Assembly (NCBI GenBank): GCA_963969595.1
Contig: OZ018409.1
Coordinates: forward strand, 15,656,975-15,720,974
Direction of reading: 5' to 3'
Source: Neckera pumila
Lineage: Eukaryota > Streptophyta > Bryopsida > Hypnales > Neckeraceae
Length of the DNA stretch: 64,000 bases
This document shows positions 11,839 to 23,109 of this stretch, piece after piece. The stretch's first letter is position 1, and the number at the start of each line of letters is the position of its first letter. The position numbers and the translations under genes were made by a program. Under the pieces are notes generated by a model. It was not told where the DNA came from. It saw nothing but the letters and a program-made list of their open reading frames with translations, and searched no databases.

Positions 11839-12969
11839 GACCTCGTCCAGCCATCTCTGCAGGTCAGTGCATTCTTCCACCTAGAGATCTTAGGATGCGT
11901 TCCTCTGTGAAAATGAAGTTGGGGTGTCTCTTGACGCAACTCATGACGATCGTGTGAATTTTAATTCAGGCATTGTTGTGGGGAGCTATTACCGGACATG
12001 TTTCTTTCCTGGTCGCTGTGGATTGCATTTTAGGGTTTAGGTAGAGACAGTCGGGTGCTGTGGTTGAAGATTCTCTGTGATGCAGTTGGCGAGATTGATT
12101 TAGGGTTTCTTTTGACGTAATTTGAGATGATCGTCTGAATTGTTATTCATTGATTATTACATAGAGAGGAAAGCAGAAAGTTTTCTTTCAGGCAGGGTTT
12201 AGGGTCGATGTGCATTGCATTTTAGAGTTACGGGCGTGAGATGGGTGACTGATCGGACTGGCAATGGCAGGCTGGGCTCCAGAGAGCATTGCCGTTGCGA
12301 CGACCTGGGGAGGAGATCAGCGTCACCATTCTGGTTTCCCCCGATGATCATTCTTCCAGGCTCAGCTGGAACGTGAGTATTCACTTGTCGAATTACGTCG
12401 CAAGATCGCCGCCCACCCCTGCGCAAGCAGCAATGCTAGGTTCTGGGCGTGCCCTCCCCCTTGCCAAATACTCTGCATGGGCAAGCGTCCGGGAATCTCT
12501 GGAGAAGGCAAAGCCTGTTGGTGCAACCGAGATTTTGTTGTCCAACGACGGGGATGGACTTCTGGAAGGTTCGGTTACGAACTTCTTTGTCGTGGCAATG
12601 AACCCTGGTGTGGAGGTGCAGACAGCAGCTCTTGGCGACGGAGTGCTTCCTGGCGTGATCCGCCAGCTTGTCATCGAAGTCTGTGAAGAAGACGATATTC
12701 CTATCCGCGAAGTGATGCCGTCTTGGCAATCCCGAGAGACATGGATAGAAGCCTTCGTTACGAGCGGCTTGCGAATCGTTCAACCTGTGGAGTCGATACG
12801 GAGATGCCATCCCTGGGTACCGGGAAATCGTCTGGAGCTTTTGGCGAACTGTGAATGGACGGAAGTTCGGTTTGAGAGGATTGCTAGTGTCACCGAGCAC
12901 ATACGCAGCCGCGTTTTGCGACGTGCATTCGACGAGGGAGTCCGTGTATTCGAATTTCTTAAACCCTAA
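11584..12969 (+). CDS. Class IV PLP-dependent aminotransferase-like protein, two exons
   Basis: Exon 1 is 11584-11862 and exon 2 is 12271-12969, joined in phase 0 with a CAG|GTCAGT donor and a GGCAG acceptor, giving 325 residues. The fold-type IV features are GAYTTTRS and RHLKRLA in exon 1, then KPVGATEILLSNDGDGLLEG, TNFFVV, TAALGDGVLPGVIRQ and WIEAFVTSGLRIVQPV in exon 2. This order is that of D-amino acid/branched-chain aminotransferases and aminodeoxychorismate lyase. It most resembles the uncharacterised plant 'D-aminoacid aminotransferase-like' proteins, and the substrate cannot be assigned. GC-rich coding sequence. Its promoter and the first 85 codons are copied in inverted orientation about 5.7 kb upstream. 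Confidence 0.85.
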
Positions 12970-15100
12970 CACCAGGTATTAAGAATGGAGGTTACCACCT
13001 TATGACCCCACCCTTTCTCTTTAAAACTTCTCTGTCCATTTGCAAAGCCGAGTTTGTGTGTGGACTTCGTGTTTTGCAACTTTTCCCACCTACTTTATTC
13101 TGAAGAACACCAGGACCAAATTCTATTGAGGAATCAACTGTAAATAGGCTACTTTGGGAATTGAAATTTGAATTTCGAATCTCTTATTTGGTTGTGTGGT
13201 GTATCTAAAAGGATACCCGACACTATTTGTTAGAATCCTCAGAGGATGACCTTCTAATGACGGACATGAAGCCAATTGAAGTTTTGCGTAGCTCATTAAT
13301 GCTGAGGATGTCTGCTTTGCAGATCACGTTGAGTTGTTGGAATCCATTCATCCAATCCCTGCTGCCGCACCTCGCTCCTCCCACTCAATTCGCTCTCGCA
13401 CATTGGAGCCAAATGATTCCATCATACAGATGTCGGATTGGAAGGCCAGAAAAATCGCCGCCTTCGAAGACGTTGTTGTCAACAACAATCACTTTGCCGT
13501 GTGGCGGCAAAGCCCTGGAAACATTTTTTCACTATCCGGAGGCAGCTCTCATGGTCCGAGTCGTGCAATATCAACTGCAAATTTGAGCATGCATTTGCAA
13601 ATTAGTCTCTTCACTACAGGTGGCAAACCTCGACACGTTATTCTTGTGCACATTATCCATTGATCTTGTGTTAGCAGAAGCCTTAATCCCATTTTGCAAA
13701 GGAATGTGAGCTGGAGGTGATGGGAGACTGACCTTCCTAAAGATCGAGTCGCTGCCGTCGGGAGCGGATTCGCGAAACGTGCTTCAGTCTTGACAGGATT
13801 CCAATTCTCTGTCATTGACGAATCCCTAGTGTTGCAAATCCGCTTCTTCATTGGGTTTGGAATTTGAAAGTCTGGAAGTCGGTGGGACTTCATACGTGGT
13901 ATTTCAGGGCATTCATGTATGATATGGCTCTGTTCAAAATTGATGCCCTTGACGTGAGGATGCCGGACTATGATGAGGTTATGGCCTTGTTGAGAAAGTG
14001 TTGAATTTAGGATTTCGTCCTCTGTATTCCTACAGGTTCAATCCTCCATTCGCTCTTGCAAATGATGTGAGGGCGTTGTCAGGGACGAAGTCTTTGCAGG
14101 TGATCCTTAGAGCGCGTACTCGAGGGTGTCTTGCACCCTAGGGATCAAGTTTACGACGGAGCCGTTCCCTGCTCCTTCACGAAGAAATTTCCGATCGGTA
14201 CGAGCCGGAAGCGACGCTCGGCTTTGGCCAGCGTTCTTTTTTGTGACCACTTCGCTTGAAATCTATTTGCAGCTAATCCGCTGGAGGAAGTGGCGTCGAT
14301 GGGCTTCCCCGGCGTGGCCGCCTGAGTGATTCAACCGTTCACTCTCACCTGCTGCAGCTAGAGCCTCGAAGATGTTGAGACGGAGAAGAGTGTCCATGGT
14401 GTTCGGAATCGCTGACAGTATTACCTATTCAAACGCAGCCTAGCGATGCCTAGCGCCATCGATGTTGAGAGGTTTTGAATGCTGAGTGGCTCCTGTAGGT
14501 CTTCTACCGGTACTGTAGAAATGAGCAGCTGATGATGATCCTTAAAATGAGTACTGATGACCTCAAACCAGGTGCCAGAAGCTCATTCTTGTATTCTTGT
14601 GACATTGTTGCAGTTATGACTTTGGATTGGGCTTTTAGCTTTGCATGCATGACGTTAATCCACGTCCAAATCATGCAGTGTCAACTTCAGTATTGACAGC
14701 AGTGCTGATTTATTTGTCCAAAAGATTGCTGCAACCCCACCTAAACAGATTTGAAAGCACTTTTTTGAGACGTACCAGCTGCGAAGACAATTGGGGTGGC
14801 GTGAGAATTTTGAGACTGTAAGTAAACTTCGAATTTTGGTGTACGTACCGATGAGCATCCCCGAAAGACAGCAATTAATCGAGAGCCTGAGGTGGACACA
14901 GTTTGTAGGTGCAGAGCACAGGAACTTCAGTAGAACAACTCAATGCTACTAGGAAGCAAATTCCAACATCTATTGGACCTTTCCATTTGTGTTAGTCACC
15001 CATCCATTTCTGTGAAGTGTGTAAAAATTAAGTAACCTGTAAAGAATTAAGTAACAAATAAAATCCCAAAGTCCCATTTGGGGACTCTTGTGACATCGAT
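12970..15100. other. Intergenic; possible decayed coding remnants near 13.3-14.3 kb
   Basis: After the aminotransferase stop, a stretch near 13323-13600 has balanced composition and an open plus-strand frame with residues such as SDWKARKIAAFEDVVVNNNH behind a possible acceptor at 13322. Similar coding-like patches occur near 13910-14010 and 14130-14330, with stops between them. I cannot match them to a family or join them into a gene, so a decayed or fragmentary gene is likely. Confidence 0.3.
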
Positions 15101-17450
15101 TTTTGACAAGATTTTCTAAAAATCCATACCTTAAGTTAGGTTGTTTGTTTGTTTGTTTGTTTTGTTACGTTGAGATCTCCTGGACTGTGCGTCCCTCTGC
15201 CGTGTGTTTGGTACCGTTGGAAAGCCCTCAGCGAGGAGGGATGCATGGGCTTGATTTCGTGGCGTTTGGACCTACAATGTGGAGGTTATTGAATTTCAAA
15301 GTATTTATGGAGCAAAAAATTAGAAAATTACTTTTACTTTGATTTCGGCCGCATGCTTAGTATCGTTGGAAAGCTCTTGGCGAGGAAAAGTGGACGGGCT
15401 TTGTTTTGTGGTGTTTGAGTATATAGTGCAAAAGTTATTGAATTTCAAAGTTTTTATTATGACTTTAATAATTAAAAATTTACTTTTGCTTTTGTTTTGG
15501 CAGAGGGCTACCCTAGTTTTATTGAAGATAGAAAAACACATTAGCTATACAAGAATGTAGTTATTATTTCAATTGGTGCCCGGGAATAAAAGTTATGCCA
15601 TCCTAAGTTTCAGAAGGAGTTCGGTTGGGCAAAGACATAAAAATTGAAATTACTTTTTTTTTTTAAATTCTCAAAGATTATATTAGTGTCTATATGGAAA
15701 GCTTTGATTCATTTTGTTTGGATTAGTGATGTGAATGTTATGGAGCTTCTTGTTTTGCGGGCAATCATAAAAACTTCTTGAGAAAATAATGTATTAGATT
15801 CATATTATTTTGAACTCAATTTTAACAATTTAAGGAAAATAAAATCTTCAAAGTTAACTATGCTTGCTAGAACAATCTCGCCGTTGGAATTAGTATCATT
15901 TCAAACTTTCAATTCCATCTTAAAGCTATTGATAATTTATTTTTTCTTTCAATTTTGTATCAACTTCTACTTAATAATTTTTTAAAGAATGAAAATTAAG
16001 TATTTTTTTGGTTTTCTATTTTCTAAACTTTTAATTCAAATCTTCAATATGTTTAGTACAAAAAATTCAATTTAAAAAGATTCAAATCAAATAATCTAGA
16101 TATGTATAGTGCTCAAAATTCTGATTTCTTCACTTAAAGCGCAATTATCATGCAATCTACTTGGTGAAAGTTCATAAAATTTCTTCTAGACATTTTTAGA
16201 CTAATCTAGTGCAAGATCTTATACTTAAATATGAAAAAGAAGAAATTTGTAAAGTTTTAATTCTTTGCAATATAAATGGTAGTGTGGAGTGGATTTTGAT
16301 GAACAAAGGCCTTAGAACTATAGGGGTTAAATCAATAATAAAAATTAATTGAAACATATATGATTTTAGTAAATTAATTAAAATTTATGTTAGTTTTGTA
16401 AAGAACTTAAAACTCAAATCAATAATGCTTTAATTTCTAAGTACCTATGTCCTACTTATAACGGTTGAGAATATTTATTATTATCCTATAGAGCATTTTA
16501 AGAATAATAACTTTGTCCCAATTGTAATATGCAAGTTTTGTTATAAAGATCATTAAGTAGCAGCATTATTATTATTCTAGAGGCACTTTTGGACTCTCAT
16601 AGGATGAAGTAGATTTTGTCAAGTATTTTGTTGTAGCACCACTAATAGGACCCATTGGTAGACAAATTCGTCATGTGGATCTTTTCTTGAGTCATTTCTA
16701 TAGTCTATTTGGACCATATTCACTAGTTCATTTTCCCATCTCTATGGTCTACAATGCGCACTGCTTGAGCAAGCTCCAATTTGTTACTTTACTTTGAAAA
16801 TATTACTTTCCTCATGTGGGCAACTTCAAGAATGACAAATGAAGTATTTCTAAGTGAACCTAGGTCTTAACGTTCCAATTTGTATATTTTGGAATTTCAA
16901 AATTTTCATCAATCTAATCACATTTGAATTTATTTAATTTCCACCCATTTTGGAATATGGATCATTTTTCGCACTTCAAAAAAATCATAGTTAACAAAAT
17001 TTAAATCATTCAACATTCTCATTTTAAATTAATTTAGTATCAAAACCAGAACAGTGACAAGTAGTGGTCAAATCAATTACTTCTGCACACTTTTAAGAAT
17101 TGTATATTGGGTAATTGAGATGAATTCTTTTGACTTTTTCTCTAATAGGTCTTTAAAGTTTTTATATCCTCATAAAATAATCTAAAACATAGATGGCTTA
17201 TTGAAGACATGTGATTTTTATCTCTAAAAAATAAAACAAAACAAATTTTTTGTTATATATAATGAAAAAAATAGAGCATAAAGTGTGAACTCTTTTGAAG
17301 ATTTATTATATAGTCATAAGTTTTGTCCTTATTGGATTAGTATTAGGAACCAAGTTCAAATGCTTTTTGAGAAGATTGTAGGTGGCAGTTTAAGATAGAA
17401 CAACCAATTACCATCCAGATTTGCAATCATGGGCATCTTGTGCAATGTGC
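15100..17450 (+). repeat. Long diverged repeat, copy A
   Basis: It opens with a TTTG run (about 15137-15165) and two degenerate repeats of about 150 bp (near 15206 and 15359) centred on CCGTTGGAAAGC/TCGTTGGAAAGC. Much of the rest is recognisable in copy B (23.1-24.9 kb, same orientation) and copy C (24.95-26.64 kb, inverted). Parts also resemble the interior of the TTAA elements, for example the segment containing GTGCCCGGGAATAAAAG. No coding capacity; boundaries are approximate. Confidence 0.6.
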
Positions 17451-18268
17451 TTATTATTTCATGTAACTTTTAGAGAAAGAATTAGTTGAGTGGACTCAAA
17501 TACAAGTGGAAATATTAGGTTGGCGCATGTTCAAGCTTATTTGAGAGCGTATGAATATATGTTTAGGTAGGACCACCCATTCCTGATTAAGGAGTCATAT
17601 TCAACTTCAAGGCTGCAACTATTTCTACGCAAGGTTTAGAATGTTTTTTTTTCTCTTGATCAAAGTTGGGACTAGTGAGGTTATCACACATTCACACATG
17701 TCCCAAAGTAGTGAGCAAGAAAAAGGAAGTAGTATGCAGAAAAATAGTTATTCTATGATCAAAATTGGAAAAGCCTAAATATTGGCAATTAGTCCAGATA
17801 ACTTTTTGGCTTCCAAAAACCAAAGTCATTTCAATTAAAATTCCAAGAAATTTGCAGTCCCAATATTTCCTACCTGGCAAAAAGTTTACTTGCCTAACAC
17901 TGCTTGTGATTTGTCTAATAATGATCTATCTAATAATGGGAGGTTCTACCTTAATTTCTCCATTGAGATTCCCTTAACACTAAACACTTAACCCAAAAGT
18001 GCTCCCAACGTCCATATTTTGAATGATGAATAGAGGACTTTGAGGCACTGTTTTGTCCAACTAACTTCTCATTCATCCAATGTAATACTTGAATCTAGAA
18101 AAGACAACCTTCCTCAGTGACCAAGTTCATGAAAATCTGGTAAATGATATTTCTGTACAAAGGTATAAGCAAAAATGTGCAAAAATTCAGAAAAGGATTG
18201 AGACTCGTTTAGGGCCTTAAACCCAAAATACACTCTAATATGTGCAAGTCCCACATACTACATTTCTG
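17450..18268. other. AT-rich intergenic DNA, nothing recognised
   Basis: Only short, overlapping frames on both strands without motifs. Confidence 0.5.
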
Positions 18269-18631
18269 TTAAGCATTGTTTACTAATCGCTGTAATTCTA
18301 GAACCTTCGAAATTAGGATCCCTCCGAAATAAACCCCAATTTCAAAAAGGCCGCTCCACTCCGGTTTGAACAGAAGAGGCGCGCGGGAAGAAAATGACTG
18401 CTGAAAGGCGATCAGAGAAGCCAGAGTTGAGTGTTTGCTAAAGGCGGAGGCAGTGCGGATCAAATGATCACTCGTAAATTGTTCCCTACCGGTGTTTTGA
18501 AGCCTCCGGAGCAGCGCCGTGCCTCCATGTGTTAGTTCAAGCATGTCTGCAGCTTCATGTATGGAGGTCGCTCTTGATCGAAATTCTTGAACCATGGAAT
18601 CTGAGTTTGCATCCGTATTGGTCACCTTCAT
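18269..18631 (-). CDS. Hypothetical 120-codon ORF, divergent from the Coa1/TIM21-like gene
   Basis: The frame runs from ATG at 18631 to a stop at 18269 with balanced base composition, unlike its AT-rich flanks. The N-terminal part is polar (MKVTNTDANSDSMVQEFRSR) and the C-terminal part more hydrophobic. I recognise no domain. Its first 40 codons are repeated in degenerate form by the 280-bp tandem duplication (18794-18930), where the frame breaks. It could be the first exon of a real minus-strand gene or a fragment carried along with the duplicated promoter region. Confidence 0.35.
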   Translation of the reverse strand: MKVTNTDANSDSMVQEFRSRATSIHEAADMLELTHGGTALLRRLQNTGREQFTSDHLIRTASAFSKHSTLASLIAFQQSFSSRAPLLFKPEWSGLFEIGVYFGGILISKVLELQRLVNNA

Positions 18632-19073
18632 GTTGGGCGTTTTAATTTTAACGTGGTGGCTGGCGGAGATATTCCGATCCGATGATTAGCTAGCGTACGT
18701 CGATTGGAATTAGCGTAAGACCGATCTTCAAGTTTCAGCTAGAATCATGGATGACGACGTGATCCCCGAGTCAGAATTTGCAGTAATGTTGCTGCGCCGC
18801 GCCTCCATGTGTTAGTTCACGCATGTCTGCAGTTTCATGTTTGGAGGTCGCTCTTGATCGAAATTCTTGAACCATGGAATCTGAATTTGCATCGGTACTG
18901 GTCACCTTCATATTGGGCGTTCTTATTTTAGGGTGGTGGCTGGCGGAGATATTCCGATCCGATGATTAGCTAGCATACGTCGATTGGAATTAGCGTAAGG
19001 TCGATCTTCAAGTTTGAGCTAGAATCATGGATGACGACGTGATCCCCACGTCAGAATTTGCAGTAATGTTGCT
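18514..19073 (+). repeat. Tandem duplication, about 280 bp x 2
   Basis: Unit 1 (18514-18793) and unit 2 (18794-19073) are nearly identical. Each contains the region between the divergent minus-strand ORF and the plus-strand sequence ATGGATGACGACGTGATCCC, so a promoter-like segment is doubled. Just after it, a 16-bp unit GTCAGAATTTGCTTGC occurs twice. Confidence 0.9.
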
Positions 19074-20433
19074 GGGTCAGAATTTGCTTGCGTCAGAATT
19101 TGCTTGCTCCTGTGGCGCCTCATGTACGTTTGGGATTGCCAGCACGTTCGTCGGCCTATCCGACGGGATAGCGAAGTTTGGGTTTCTGGCGCTGGCCGCT
19201 GCCATGGTGACTGTAGGGGTAAGCCAGCCATCTCTGGTTTCTTCAATTCTCCTCCAGGTTCAGTAAGATGTTTGGGATTGCTATCAGATTGTGCCGGGGT
19301 TTCCAGCGTCGTGCCATTTTGACCCTAGGTTGGATACCTTGCAATTGCGTAAGTATCATTTTCACGTTTATGAAAACAAGGATATCCGAAATTCTCTGCA
19401 TTCTTGTAACATGTGTATGCTAGGGCATTCTCGTCTTTCCAAAACCCTGAACCCTAAGAGTGTGCGTGAACTGCGATTTGGTGCTCTCAGGGAGTCTGGT
19501 TGAGTGCCATGTTAGCTATCAATCCGGACGCCGTCTACCGGATGGCAATGCGAAAGCTCAATACGTCGGCACCAGCGTTGGGAGTAATGGCCGCCTTACT
19601 CACAGGGACCGAGCTACGTGCTTATGTCATGTCTGGAGGGGGTCCACGGATCAATCTCGGGCCTCGATTGAGCAACAAGCGGTGTTTCATCATATTTCCT
19701 ATCTCGGGTTCTGAGAGGAAGGTCCCCGTCAGCATCGAAGTTAAGAAGAGGAGAGGCCAGGTCTTGCCATTACCTTCACTTACATTAGATATGTTTTTTA
19801 CTTACGGTAGGCTCCAGCGCTCAGGTTTCCTCACGTCAAATTCTCTTGTTTCTGGTGCGATTTCTTTGGTATCATTTGATGGCAATTCAGATGCTATGCT
19901 TCCTCGTACTGCTTCACCGACCGGTTTTTTATGGGGCGAACTTTAATAACACTTCTCTTTTTTAATGTGTATCTGGGAATGTGCAGTATGATTTTAAACT
20001 GCTTGCAGTGGACATCCCAACAGCCGGTGCTGATCACCGCGGTCACCTAGTGGGCGATGAGCAGGAGTACCAAGTGGATGGAGGGCTCATTTCTGTTCTT
20101 CGTGATCCTATCGTAAAGGCCATGGCTGCTCAGAAGGAATTCGAGGATCATGATGAGAAGGAAGAACTGGAAGACATTCAACGGCAGTGGGAAGAGGAAC
20201 AGGTCCTGGAAAGAGACAGGATTGAAAGACTGGAGCGAGATGCAGCTGCCGCAGAGCAAGCTGAGGAAGAGGCTTCAGAAATAGAGCTTCAGATGTCCTT
20301 GGAAGAGGCCGAACGTTTGCGGGAGGAACCCAAGAAAGCCTTAGTTAACTTCAAGCTCTTAATTCTTTTATCCAGTTGTGGTGCACCAGAGGCCAGGCTG
20401 CAGCACATCTTGCTTAGAGAAATTAATGAATAA
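19027..20433 (+). CDS. Coa1/TIM21-like organelle protein with C-terminal coiled coil, copy 2
   Basis: Two exons are secure: 19491-19760 and 19987-20433, joined in phase 0. They encode NPDAVYRMAMRKLNTSAPAL, then TELRAYVMSGGGPRINLGP, RCFIIFPISGSERKVPVSIE and YDFKLLAVDIPTAG. From about 20100 on follows a Glu/Arg-rich coiled coil (EEELEDIQRQWEEEQ-type). The pattern of a small alpha/beta module recalls Coa1/TIM21-like mitochondrial inner-membrane proteins, a tentative assignment. A likely 5' exon near 19027-19219 has one hydrophobic segment (GFLALAAAMVTVG) followed by GTAAGC; the exons between 19220 and 19490 are unresolved. Compared with copy 1 the stop is lost (TGA to TTA at 20341), adding 30 residues ending REINE. 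Confidence 0.6.
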
Positions 20434-20493
20434 TTACCAGCTCATCCTGTGAACAGTAATCTCGACGATTGGGAAGCCCCATTCTTATTAATT

Positions 20494-20577
20494 GAGTAGC
20501 ACCCGGTTCCGCTGGCAGAGACTCCTCTGAACCCTAAGGCGAACAGGGAGAAGATGACGCAGATCATGTTCGAGACT
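20494..20577 (+). pseudogene. Actin gene fragment
   Basis: The plus-strand reading gives [20 protein letters not shown] followed by QIMFET, which is the highly conserved actin segment around residues 87-115. Two substitutions and a stop where a Glu codon is expected (GAGTAGCAC) show it is not functional. The match ends at 20577 and unrelated sequence follows. It sits about 60 bp after the stop of the Coa1/TIM21-like gene and is absent at the corresponding place after copy 1. Confidence 0.85.
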
Positions 20578-21079
20578 ACATTGGAAGTTGCAGCGGGCTT
20601 GACCGGAGAAAGAGATTTTATGGCATGGGAACTGGACCAATTTTTTGGAGGCTGCTCGATTGAGGAGCACCACTGTAGGGCATTCATTTTATGTTGTTTT
20701 CATCATTCATTTGGAAGTTTGGTACATGTATGTAATATGTTTCTTTGTTTGTAGCATCCACGTACCAGGGTATAGTTTTGCTTTGCCATATTATTCATGT
20801 AGGGCAGTGTAGAAAATTGGGCACCAGCTGCTTGCAGACGGTGTTTGTACATTGTGACCTGGAATGTAATCGTAGAATCGTAAATTGGATAAACATGGTG
20901 TATTTATGGCAAGACGGTGCACCAGACTTGTCCATTTGCGTTCTGTGCGTGTCATGAAACAGTGATCTGAAACATAAGCATTGATAGCCTTTGACCATGT
21001 AGGCAAATTACAAAATCCTTGAGTTCACGCTGTATGACTGTCCATTTGGCATTGAATAAAACTGAAGTACTTTAGAGAG
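20578..21079. other. Unrecognised sequence after the actin fragment
   Basis: The frame continues from the actin piece with residues such as [16 protein letters not shown] up to about 20680, which looks coding-like but is unknown to me. The remainder has no recognisable content. Confidence 0.3.
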
Positions 21080-22830
21080 TTTTGGCTTTCAGAGATGAAC
21101 TCACATGTCTTCTACAAACTTGTTATAGAACTTTCAGAATTTTGGGTGAAGTTTTGAAGTTATCGTGAACTTTTGGAAAAAAGATGGAGAAATTTGATAT
21201 GGAATCCATTACAACTTTTAAGGAGATGTATAAACCACACCGTAGGTGCATTGGTAGCCTGATCAATACATGAATCTTAAATTCTATGAATGAAATAAGA
21301 TAATGAATCACAAATATGATTATATATATCTTTGAAGGTCTTTGAATTCTTCAAACAAGTTTGTATGGCATACGAAAGCTTGGATTTAATCCTTGTAACT
21401 AATTATGCTTCGTTTAATAAGGAATGGAATTTGAAATTATGAATATGACTGTATAACACAATTTCTTCTTAGACCATGGACCATGCCATCGAAGCGCTAG
21501 ATTTACAAGCGCTAGATTCATATCGTTACTACCGATTAATAACCCTAATTTCTTATCAAATCGAGGAAGCCTATACCTCACCAAAAAATATATATACTTT
21601 GTTGCCTCACAAAATATATATATACACATATATATAGATGTCACCCACAAATATAGAAGCAAGATGCCAATTATAGATGGAAAATCCAAGCGATATTGCC
21701 AACACTAGTTGCATCATACAAATTGTAAAGTTAACATGCATGCTTGGGGTGCAAAGTTATTTGAAATTTGCATAACATTAAGAAATATGATTGCAAGTGT
21801 AATGATTATCAATTGAACAACTTCCAAACCATTGATTCCAACATAAAAGCTGATAGAATTGAAGCAAAATATTGAAATGAAGAATATACATGGTTTGTAG
21901 TCAATTGGTCTTTAGGTGTTAAAAACTATAATTTGGACACTTGGGCAGTTAAATTTTATATATAAGGTAGCTCCACTTAAAAATCCACATGAATAAAGTT
22001 ATAAAAACTAAAGGATATTGGAAATTTGTCTTTAGAAGCATTTTATGTAAAAATATAGTCATCTTAAATACTATCATTAAAATAAATTAATAATCCCACA
22101 TCAAATATCCTCTTAACTCAAGTATATACTTTAAATTACAAGGAACAATTTCTTTATATAGAATTATTGGTAAGAATATCTTGGCAAAGTCTTAATGTCA
22201 TCAATGTAATCCAAGGTCAACGCAATTGTAATACTAAAAAATGACGACCAAAATTGGAATTATTTGCTTCATGGTTGAAATCTTGAAAATTTAAAAGAAT
22301 ACTCCTCCAACAACTAATCCCATGGCTTCTTGAATTTCAATAGTGCTTTTAAATTCCATGAATACCACTTTGTATAAGCCTTTTTTTATTGATATCCTAT
22401 CCAAATATATTCCTTTTGAGGTGTAGTTTTTCAAATATAGGTACTAAAATGATAGTGATTCCAAAATTAAACATGTATAGATACTAATTATAACTAAGGT
22501 TTTCAAAAAGAACCTTAGTTTTCTTTTATTGATAAACAAAAATAGATATAGGAAAAAGGGAATAGAAAATGATGCCAATTATAATTGGTAAAAACAATCT
22601 ATGAATCTTTTTTAGACCATGAGTTATAATAGAATTGGCCATTTTAATACAAATGTTATATATGGTTGTTATATATTATATAACCACATCTCACAAATTA
22701 GAATTATTATAATGAATAGAATCTAATATAATAAATTCATTTGTTATAGTTTCTAATTGAACAAATATGCCATGTGCCATGTATATATTTTGTTTTAAAT
22801 AATGTTAGCTTTTTTAGTTTTAATTTTAAC
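21080..22830 (-). pseudogene. Broken copy of the ALG7/DPAGT1-like gene with flanks
   Basis: This block aligns with 26.95-28.85 kb over its whole length, including non-coding 3' and 5' flanks, so it arose by segmental duplication. Conserved coding patches include RYRLPRFDKKLGLLIGSNDM (near 21.5 kb) and the N-terminal region near 22.55-22.65 kb. The reading frame is destroyed by an internal deletion near 21.57-21.62 kb, an insertion of roughly 260 bp near 21.9-22.16 kb and many frameshifts. The intact relative lies about 5.8 kb downstream in the same orientation. Confidence 0.8.
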
Positions 22831-23109
22831 TAGTATGCCATTAGTTGTTGCTACAACTATTAAAATGCCTTTTGTAATAGTAATTGTCACAAAAATAATG
22901 AATAAGACCTTTTTAAATCTCCTTTCATATTCATTTATTTTAAAGCAAATAACTTGTAGCATTGATGTTGAAGTCCATGTAGAATATGAATTTTTGTTTT
23001 TAATATGCTCTTTAAAAATACGTTTTTTTTGGCATACAGAAATAGTATAACAAAAACAAAAAAATCAGTAAAGTAAAAAATGAAAATAAAATAGTCATAA
23101 AAAGTATTA

